Assembly (NCBI RefSeq): GCF_003971255.1
Contig: NZ_CP034660.1
Location: 3,782,001 to 3,846,000, forward strand
Direction: 5' to 3'
DNA length: 64,000 nucleotides
From: Colwellia sp. Arc7-635
GTDB lineage: Bacteria > Pseudomonadota > Gammaproteobacteria > Enterobacterales > Alteromonadaceae
Under the pieces are notes generated by a model that was given only the letters and a program-made list of their open reading frames with translations, was not told where the DNA came from and did not search any database. Below, piece by piece: positions 57,427 to 64,000 of this stretch (position 1 is its first letter; every line of letters starts with the position of its first letter). A program made the translations under genes and the position numbers.

Positions 57427-58304
57427 TAAAACACTCGCTCTTCAATTAATTTAATCAAATATTCACCGTAACCACTTTTAAGCAACGGCTGAGCTATTTC
57501 ACGCAGTTTTTCTTCGCTTAACCAACCATTACGATAAGCCACTTCTTCTGGGCAATTAACTTTTAGTCCCTGACGCTTATCAATAGTCGCTATAAATTGT
57601 GCTGCTGCCAGCAAATCATCATGAGTACCTGTATCAAGCCAAGCTGTGCCACGGCCCATAATTTCAACTTTTAACTCACCGGCTTTTAAATACTGGTCTA
57701 TAACATCAGTAATCTCTAATTCACCACGCGCTGAAGGCTTAACATTTTTAGCGTATTCAACTACACGAGAGTCAAAAAAGTATAACCCTGGTACCGCATA
57801 GTTAGATTTAGGCTCAACAGGCTTCTCTTCGATAGAAATTGCTGTTCCGCTAGCATCAAACTCGACAACTCCATATGACTTAGGGTTAGAGACATGATAA
57901 CCAAAAACTGTACCGCCACTTAACTGTGCATTGGAATTTTTAAGTGACTTGACCAGATCATGGCCATAAAACATGTTATCACCAAGCACTAATGCAGCAG
58001 GTGCACCATCAAGAAACTCTTCAGCTAAAATAAAAGCTTGTGCTAAACCATCAGGGCTGGGTTGTTCTTTATAGGAGATCGAAATACCAAAATTATCACC
58101 ATTGCCGAGTAAATCCTCAAAACGATGAATTTCTTCCGGAGTAGAAATAATAAGTATCTCTCTAATCCCTGCTTGCATTAAAGTCGCAAGTGGATAATAA
58201 ACCATAGGTTTATCATAAACTGGCATCAGTTGCTTACTAACCACTTTGGTTAATGGATAAAGGCGAGTACCACTACCGCCGGCTAAAATAATTCCTTTGT
58301 GCAT
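57426..58304 (-). CDS. rfbA: Glucose-1-phosphate thymidylyltransferase
   Basis: First step: glucose 1-phosphate and dTTP to dTDP-glucose. The nucleotide-binding motif [26 protein letters not shown] is at the N-terminus (residues 8-33), and [15 protein letters not shown] is in the C-terminal part. The 292-residue length is as in E. coli (293). Confidence 0.97.
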   Translation of the reverse strand: MHKGIILAGGSGTRLYPLTKVVSKQLMPVYDKPMVYYPLATLMQAGIREILIISTPEEIHRFEDLLGNGDNFGISISYKEQPSPDGLAQAFILAEEFLDGAPAALVLGDNMFYGHDLVKSLKNSNAQLSGGTVFGYHVSNPKSYGVVEFDASGTAISIEEKPVEPKSNYAVPGLYFFDSRVVEYAKNVKPSARGELEITDVIDQYLKAGELKVEIMGRGTAWLDTGTHDDLLAAAQFIATIDKRQGLKVNCPEEVAYRNGWLSEEKLREIAQPLLKSGYGEYLIKLIEERVF

Positions 58305-58375
58305 TCAATTCTCCTGATTCAAAAACTTAATTACTATTGCCTACGACAAAATATACGACTGAGTAAATCCATTAA

Positions 58376-59386
58376 TTATTCAAAACCATTAGGGTTTTGT
58401 GATTGCCAGCGCCATGTATCAGCAATCATAGTCGCTAAATCACGCTGTGCATGCCAATTTAAAAGGTTATTGGCAACTTTCGCATCAGCATAAACCGTGG
58501 CGATATCTCCAGCACGACGTGGCACTATTTTAAAGGGAATATCTTGTCCTGAAATTTCTTTGAAAGTATTAACAATTTCTAATACTGACGTGCCATTACC
58601 TGTGCCTAAGTTAATCGGTACACAGCCTTTAATATCGTTAAGTTTTTCTAATGCTTTAACATGTCCTTGGGCTAAATCAACGACATGAATGTAATCTCTA
58701 ACACCCGTACCATCGGCTGTTGGATAATCATCACCAAAAACCTGTAACTCTGCTAAACGGCCAATGGCGACTTGCGAAACATAAGGTAATAAATTATTTG
58801 GAATGCCATTCGGATTCTCGCCAATCAAGCCAGACTCATGTGCCCCAATGGGATTAAAATAACGTAAACAAGCGATAGACCATTCGTCATCACTTTTCGC
58901 TAAATCAAAGAGTACATTTTCAATCATTAATTTGGTTTGACCATAAGGATTGGTCGCTGAGGTTGGCATGGTTTCATTAAGTGGTGACGGATTATTCTCA
59001 CCATAAACCGTAGCCGATGAGCTAAAGACTAAGTTTTTAACTCCATGTTCGGCCATAACTTGTAGCAAAGTTATCGAGCCAGAAACATTGTTATGATAAT
59101 AACTTAACGGGATAGTACTAGACTCACCAACCGCTTTTAAACCGGCAAAGTGAACAACAGCGTCAATATTGTGTTGTTCAAATACTTGATTCATTGCTTG
59201 GCGATCACAAATATCTGCTTTAATAAAGGTGACAGATTTTCCGCTAATCTGTTTAATGCGATCAAGCACCAATGTTGAAGAATTTGATAGGTTATCAACA
59301 ATAATAATATCTTTATCTAGCGCCAGTAATTCAACAATAGTGTGGCTACCAATAAAACCGGTACCGCCAGTGATCAACAAACTCAT
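58376..59386 (-). CDS. galE: UDP-glucose 4-epimerase
   Basis: SDR-type epimerase that interconverts UDP-glucose and UDP-galactose for surface sugars. It has the NAD motif GGTGFIGSHT, SSSATVYG, and the Tyr-Lys pair in YGQTKLMIE. At 336 residues (E. coli 338) it is complete. It is 71 nt upstream of rfbA and leads the sugar genes. Confidence 0.95.
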   Translation of the reverse strand: MSLLITGGTGFIGSHTIVELLALDKDIIIVDNLSNSSTLVLDRIKQISGKSVTFIKADICDRQAMNQVFEQHNIDAVVHFAGLKAVGESSTIPLSYYHNNVSGSITLLQVMAEHGVKNLVFSSSATVYGENNPSPLNETMPTSATNPYGQTKLMIENVLFDLAKSDDEWSIACLRYFNPIGAHESGLIGENPNGIPNNLLPYVSQVAIGRLAELQVFGDDYPTADGTGVRDYIHVVDLAQGHVKALEKLNDIKGCVPINLGTGNGTSVLEIVNTFKEISGQDIPFKIVPRRAGDIATVYADAKVANNLLNWHAQRDLATMIADTWRWQSQNPNGFE

Positions 59387-59475
59387 CTAAAAATCCTTAT
59401 AAATATCAAAAATTTAATTTATCTTATTCTCAGATGCAAATTGCATGGGGAAATGCATAGCGAAATGCTGATAAA

Positions 59476-60435
59476 TTATTCTTGATAATATTTTGACACT
59501 ATCTCAATGAACTTACCAAGTTTTTCTGGTGAAAGCTTGTTTATACCTGCTGCGGCAGCTCTACCGCCGCCGGTTTCAAATTGCACACAAATATCACCAG
59601 CACCTTGTTTATTATTCAGTGGTGCCCGCAGGCTGACTAAATAGCTATTATCAGCATTTAAAGTTAACACCGCATGGGCTTTATTGGGCGCTCTATTCGC
59701 CAATTCATTACCAAAAACGCCACTAACCCGCCTTGACCATGAAGCGTTCTCTAACTCAATAATTTGTAGTACATCACTATCATGTAATACCTTCGCGTTA
59801 TCAGCTTTTTGCATGTCGGCGTTGTAGGCTTGTTCGAGCTGGCTGAATATTGAATTTTCTACGGCAATTAAAGTGAAAGGGTCAGGATAACTCAGTAGAT
59901 TTTTAAACAGTTGTGCAGGTGCAAAGTGCAAGTCTTCAATAGAACGGCCATAGCCGTTGTAATTAATATAAATACCTAAAGCTTTTAGCTGTGCTCGTTC
60001 AGTGCTAGATAAACCTTGCTGTATTGATAGCTGCTCAGCTGCCTGTAACATGTTGTCACCATAAGCGGCGACAATTGCCCACAAGACAAAGCGCCCAGCT
60101 AAATGTTGATTAACCAATAAACTTGTACAGGAATTAGCATCAGTATCAATAATACTTTTTAGGTGCTTCGACTGAGGAATAGTACCCGCACGATGATGGT
60201 CAACGTAAAACACGTCAACATTATTATCGAGTAGGTTTGTCAGCGCTTGATGATTTTTTTCCATTGAAATATCAAGTACTGTCACAGAAGATGCCTGTTC
60301 AACATCAACTTGCTGTAATAACTCAATATCACGTTTAACACCGGTGATTAACGTCGAAGATTTTGGCTCAGCTAATCGCAGCTGTAAAAGTGCAATGATA
60401 CCGTCAGCATCACCATTAAAAACATCAAAATGCAT
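59476..60435 (-). CDS. DHH-family phosphoesterase
   Basis: Metal-dependent phosphoesterase of 319 residues with the usual motifs: DADG at residues 9-12, Asp55 in VLDIS, VDHH at 78-81, a later Asp in IIDTDANS, and a DHHA1 tail with GGGRAAAAG. The tail has Arg where NrnA-type enzymes have GGGH. Relatives cut nanoRNA, cyclic dinucleotides or 3'-phosphoadenosine 5'-phosphate (pAp). It lies 250 bp downstream of cysC, whose pathway makes pAp later, so pAp turnover is a fair guess but not shown. Confidence 0.8.
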   Translation of the reverse strand: MHFDVFNGDADGIIALLQLRLAEPKSSTLITGVKRDIELLQQVDVEQASSVTVLDISMEKNHQALTNLLDNNVDVFYVDHHRAGTIPQSKHLKSIIDTDANSCTSLLVNQHLAGRFVLWAIVAAYGDNMLQAAEQLSIQQGLSSTERAQLKALGIYINYNGYGRSIEDLHFAPAQLFKNLLSYPDPFTLIAVENSIFSQLEQAYNADMQKADNAKVLHDSDVLQIIELENASWSRRVSGVFGNELANRAPNKAHAVLTLNADNSYLVSLRAPLNNKQGAGDICVQFETGGGRAAAAGINKLSPEKLGKFIEIVSKYYQE

Positions 60436-60685
60436 GAAAGCCCCTAAGAAAGCTATAAGTTTGAAACTGTCACCTTTCAGTAAGAGAAGTTAACAGCGAC
60501 GTAATTGGTTCTATTATTGTTTCTAATTTTTCTAACCTAAAACTCAACCTAAAGACAGCAAGCAGTGTTTTTAGCTATCAGTTTAAACTATCAGCTGTCA
60601 GTCAAAACACTTACCACACTCATGATTTTGGCTCTGCTTTTGGCTTTTGGTTTTACTGAAAGCTCAAAACTGAAAGCTTACCGCT

Positions 60686-61294
60686 TTAAATATTTTTAGT
60701 AATAAAGCCTTGTTCAATAAGGTAATCAACAACCTGTTGAGCACATTGTTCAATGCTTTTACCGTCGGTATTAATATGAATTTGTGCTTTTTCAGGCGCT
60801 TCATAAGCAGAGTCGATACCAGTAAAGTCTTTAATCTCACCCGCTCTGGCAAGTTTATATAAACCTTTCGGATCACGTTGTTCACAAATCTCAATCGGTG
60901 TATCAATAAAGACTTCGATAAATTCAGCCGCTGCTAATTTACTTTCAGCTAAGGCTCTGTCCGCACGAAATGGTGATATAAACGCAGTAGAAACAATTAA
61001 ACCGGCATCAACAAACAATTTTGCCACTTCACTGATACGGCGAATGTTCTCAACACGGTCTACATCACTAAATCCTAAGTCACCATTTAAACCGTGGCGA
61101 ACATTATCACCATCGAGTAAATAGCTATGACAGCTACGTTCAAATAACATCGCATCAACGGCATTCGCGATGGTTGATTTACCTGAACCACTAAGGCCGG
61201 TATACCAAAGTAAACAAGGTTTCTGCTGTTTTAATTCAGCACGCTGCTGTTTATCAATATGTTGTTCATGCCAAACAGTATTTTCAGTTTTCAT
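60686..61294 (-). CDS. cysC: Adenylylsulfate kinase
   Basis: Phosphorylates APS to PAPS in sulfate assimilation. P-loop GLSGSGKST is near residues 33-41; LDGDNVRHGLNGDLGFS and FISPFRADRA follow. The 202-residue length equals the E. coli enzyme (201) within one residue. It lies downstream of the cysN and transporter genes on the same strand, though 246 bp away. Confidence 0.97.
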   Translation of the reverse strand: MKTENTVWHEQHIDKQQRAELKQQKPCLLWYTGLSGSGKSTIANAVDAMLFERSCHSYLLDGDNVRHGLNGDLGFSDVDRVENIRRISEVAKLFVDAGLIVSTAFISPFRADRALAESKLAAAEFIEVFIDTPIEICEQRDPKGLYKLARAGEIKDFTGIDSAYEAPEKAQIHINTDGKSIEQCAQQVVDYLIEQGFITKNI

Positions 61295-61325
61295 AAAATC
61301 CCTAAAACTCCTAAAATAAAAGCAG

Positions 61326-61346
61326 TTAACTTTTAACTTTTAACTT
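61326..61346. repeat. Tandem heptamer (TTAACTT)3
   Basis: Three perfect copies of TTAACTT between the SLC13 gene and cysC, of the same 7-bp, T-rich type as the array after lipA. Confidence 0.85.
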
Positions 61347-61540
61347 GTAACCATAGCTTGCCTGAATCGATATAGGTCGAATTTATTTTCCGCGATATAA
61401 AATATCAGCCTTTAATCGTGCCAAAGAACATTGTTCTCACAGGGAGAAGACAAGGAGTACTGAAGGAGAAACATCAATGAAGTATTTTGTAAAACCTCAT
61501 TATTTTCTCACTCTATTCACCCTGTAAATCAGCTAATAGC

Positions 61541-63268
61541 TTAAAACTTATAAACCAGCGGTATCATGATTAATACTACCGCGCTATATGCGAAAGTTAT
61601 CGGCCAACCAAACTTAACAAAATCTGATATTTTATAATTACCGGCATTAAAGACCATAATATTAGTTTGGTAGCCATACGGACTAATAAAGCTACCACTT
61701 GCCCCAAACGCTACCGCCATAACTAAAGGCATTGGATCTACGCCCAATCCAATCGCGATATTATAAGCAATGGGGAATATTAATGCTGCGGCTGCACTAT
61801 TAGTAACAACTTCAGTAAGTAATAAAGTTATAAAGAAAATAACAACTAAGGCGATAATCGCACTTTGCCCTGCTAATAACTGCTCAATTTCACCAGCAAA
61901 GACCGCCGCAACGCCACTATTTTCAAAAGCCTGCGCTAAAGTTAAAGCGCCAAGCACAATCAACCAAATTTCAATCGGGAAACGGCGTTTAATTTCATTA
62001 ACCGTTAAACACCCCGTTAAAATTAATACCGCGATGTAAAACATTAAACTAGACAATAAACTTATCGAGGTAAATAACGTTAACGCAATCGCTAGCACAA
62101 AACCGAATATGGCTAACGAATCACGCCAACCTGAAAGCATGCTGTCCGGTTTATGACCCGAAAGTATATAGAAATTTTTAGTTAAGTTGGTACGGGCAGA
62201 AAAGTCATTACCTACGGCTAAAACAAGAAAATCGCCCGGTTGAATTTTTATCTCACCTAACTTACCTGACAATGCCATACCTTCGCGGCGAATAGCGACC
62301 ACAGCAGCATCAAAGCGAGCGCGAAAACCAGCAGTTTTTAAGGTTTTACCAACAATTGCTGAATCAGGTTTAATCAAAACTTCGGTCAAGTTATCACGTA
62401 ATAAGCCATTTTTTTCCGCAAATAAACTTAAGCCATCAAATTGCTGTAACACCAATACTTTGCTGATATCACCACTAAAAATCAATCGATCATGCTGTTG
62501 AATCACCTCATCGGGTGCCACGGGAGAAATAAGGCGACCAGAGCGTACTAACTCAACAAGGAATAGCGTATCTAAATTTCGTAAGCCGTTGTCTTCGATA
62601 CTTTTGCCAATGAGTTTTGACTGCTCACTAACCCGAGCTTCCACCAAATACTCTTTAACTTGCAAATCATCTGTTTTCATATCTTTGAGGGTATTTTGTC
62701 TAACAAGAATAACCACTAAACAGACAACCAGCGCGGCAATGCCGACCAAACTAAAATCAAAAAAGCCAAAGCTCTCTTGTCCTTGTTTAAGCCATAAAGA
62801 ATTAACAATAAGGTTAGTTGAAGTACCAATTAACGTTAGCGTGCCACCTAAAATAGCAGCAAAAGATAACGGTAATAGCAGTTTTCCAGGGTTAACAAGG
62901 GTATTTTTTTTGACGGTAGAGATAAGCGTGGCAACCACTGCGGTATTACTTATGACCGCTGAACTTAAAGCGGTGAATAGTAAGGTTTTTGCACTGGCTG
63001 ATTTCTCATTACCACTGAGTAATAAAGCTGATATTCGTCTTAAGATACTAGTGCGCTCATAAGCGAACGAGCATAAAACCAATAACAGTAGTGTAACTAA
63101 ACCAGGATTGACTGCGTTATGCAGAATATCATCTGAAGAAACAAACGATGTTGCTAAACACGCCAGCGTAGCACTGCCAAATATCCGTTCAGGAATACTG
63201 GGAAAGCGAACAAGCGCTACAAGTGTTGATACAAATATCAACACGAATAGCCAGCCAGACCAAAGCAT
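61541..63268 (-). CDS. SLC13-family permease with two TrkA-C domains
   Basis: Membrane transporter of 575 residues in two hydrophobic halves (about 1-190 and 370-575) separated by two soluble TrkA-C domains (about 205-275 and 285-360). That layout fits anion permeases of the SLC13/DASS class. Set between cysN and cysC, it is most likely the sulfate uptake system of this operon; the anion is inferred from context only. It lies 46 nt after cysN. Confidence 0.87.
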   Translation of the reverse strand: MLWSGWLFVLIFVSTLVALVRFPSIPERIFGSATLACLATSFVSSDDILHNAVNPGLVTLLLLVLCSFAYERTSILRRISALLLSGNEKSASAKTLLFTALSSAVISNTAVVATLISTVKKNTLVNPGKLLLPLSFAAILGGTLTLIGTSTNLIVNSLWLKQGQESFGFFDFSLVGIAALVVCLVVILVRQNTLKDMKTDDLQVKEYLVEARVSEQSKLIGKSIEDNGLRNLDTLFLVELVRSGRLISPVAPDEVIQQHDRLIFSGDISKVLVLQQFDGLSLFAEKNGLLRDNLTEVLIKPDSAIVGKTLKTAGFRARFDAAVVAIRREGMALSGKLGEIKIQPGDFLVLAVGNDFSARTNLTKNFYILSGHKPDSMLSGWRDSLAIFGFVLAIALTLFTSISLLSSLMFYIAVLILTGCLTVNEIKRRFPIEIWLIVLGALTLAQAFENSGVAAVFAGEIEQLLAGQSAIIALVVIFFITLLLTEVVTNSAAAALIFPIAYNIAIGLGVDPMPLVMAVAFGASGSFISPYGYQTNIMVFNAGNYKISDFVKFGWPITFAYSAVVLIMIPLVYKF

Positions 63269-63314
63269 TAGCCTAGTCTGGCGTGTTTAAAGTAGAGAGA
63301 CAGTGTCAACACAA

Positions 63315-64000
63315 CTATTTCTTTAACAAGTCACGAGCGCCCCAGTGCGGGAAATGTTTACGCACTAAAGTGTTCAGTTCTTTTTCAAAATCAGAGTATT
63401 GATGCTCTTGCTGAGCTTCTAATGCTCCATTGATCATACCTGCACCAACGGTAATATTACTCAAGCGATCAATAATGATAAACGCGCCTGTAGCTTTGTT
63501 GTCGTTGTAAGCATCAAAATGCAATTTTTCAGCGACTTCAAAGTTAACCACACCAATTTCATTTAACGCTAACTGGTCAACGTTAGACTCTTCTAAGGTA
63601 TTTACGTCAATACGATGCTTAATATTTATCGCATGACCCGTAGTTAGTTTACTGCCTTGTTTAATATAGTATTCACGACCAGGTTCGAGCTCATCTTCAT
63701 GCATCCAAACAACGGTTGCACTTAGCTCTTTCGCTGATGACGGTAAATGACCTTTTTTAACAATCATTTCACCGCGGCTGATGTCTATTTCATCTTCCAA
63801 GGTTAGTGTAATAGCCATGCCCTGATCAGCACGTTCAATATCACCTTCAAAGGTAACAATTGATTTAACAATGCTTTCTTTACCTGATGGCAAAGCAACG
63901 ACTTCATCACCAACACGAATATGGCCAGAGCCAACAGTGCCAGCAAAACCTCTAAAGTCTAAGTTAGGACGGTTAACATATTGCACTTGTAATCGAAATT
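63315..64000 (-). CDS. cysN: Sulfate adenylyltransferase subunit 1, C-terminal part (cut by window edge)
   Basis: Only the C-terminal part, about 228 codons, is inside the window; the GTPase domain lies beyond base 64000. Beta-barrel domains with VQYVNRPNLDFRGFAGTV, RGEMIVKKG and the ending HWGARDLLKK match the C-terminus of CysN, the GTP-dependent partner of CysD that makes APS. The frame continues unbroken to the edge, so the gene is partial by position, not broken. cysD should lie further right. Confidence 0.93.
   Translation of the reverse strand, partial: FRLQVQYVNRPNLDFRGFAGTVGSGHIRVGDEVVALPSGKESIVKSIVTFEGDIERADQGMAITLTLEDEIDISRGEMIVKKGHLPSSAKELSATVVWMHEDELEPGREYYIKQGSKLTTGHAINIKHRIDVNTLEESNVDQLALNEIGVVNFEVAEKLHFDAYNDNKATGAFIIIDRLSNITVGAGMINGALEAQQEHQYSDFEKELNTLVRKHFPHWGARDLLKK

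Overview
This window is chromosomal DNA of an AT-rich, probably marine gammaproteobacterium of the Alteromonadales, most likely Colwellia or a close relative. The assignment is inference from three things: the conserved order ybeL-leuS-lptE-holA-nadD-rsfS-rlmH-mrdA-mrdB-rlpA-dacA-ybeD-lipB-lipA, which is a gammaproteobacterial signature; the smrB / prmB-aroC arrangement; and strong A+T bias with many small intergenic hairpins. No rRNA, tRNA, CRISPR array, complete insertion sequence or prophage was seen.

Layout. 1-11.2 kb holds single-gene units: suhB (+), a glutathione-transferase-like protein, hppD with two TyrR-like boxes upstream, the DEAD-box helicase deaD/csdA with a leader of about 250 nt, a lipoprotein with a strict 18-residue repeat, a Lon-family protease and a zinc-ribbon protein. 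11.6-25.6 kb is the large plus-strand cluster for leucyl-tRNA synthetase, LPS transport (LptE), replication (HolA), NAD (NadD), ribosome silencing and 23S methylation (RsfS, RlmH), cell elongation and wall (MrdA, MrdB, RlpA, DacA) and lipoate (YbeD, LipB, LipA). 25.9-29.2 kb has aroC-prmB (-), smrB (+) and sixA (-).

29.4-38.1 kb is more individual. It has an insulinase-type protease and a 1529-residue sensor (periplasmic propeller, Y_Y_Y, TM, two PAS, GGDEF, EAL). A short gene of six near-identical 57-bp repeats follows, coupled to a 34-codon ORF with a strong ribosome binding site, and then a small membrane protein on the other strand. 38.5-42 kb is the fatty-acid oxidation operon fadI-fadJ (-), in which fadJ carries a one-base frameshift in a C/G homopolymer.

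42.2-50.9 kb is a MoxR-DUF58-DUF4381-BatA-BatB/C-BatD operon followed by an ECF sigma factor and its DUF3379 partner. 50.9-51.6 kb is a gene-free stretch with four tandem 49-bp structured repeats and the strong putP terminator. Then come putP (-) and an EAL/HDOD protein (+). 54.8-64 kb is a minus-strand run for surface sugars and sulfate assimilation: cysN (cut by the window edge), an SLC13/TrkA-C transporter, cysC, a DHH phosphoesterase, galE and the dTDP-rhamnose genes rfbA-rfbC-rfbD-rfbB.

The least explained parts are the 57-bp-repeat gene with its 34-aa partner (37.2-37.8 kb) and the 49-bp tandem repeat array (51.3-51.5 kb). Most of the remaining genes are well-known families. Statements about regulators (TyrR, FadR) and about the DHH protein's substrate are inferences from sites or neighbours, not observations.
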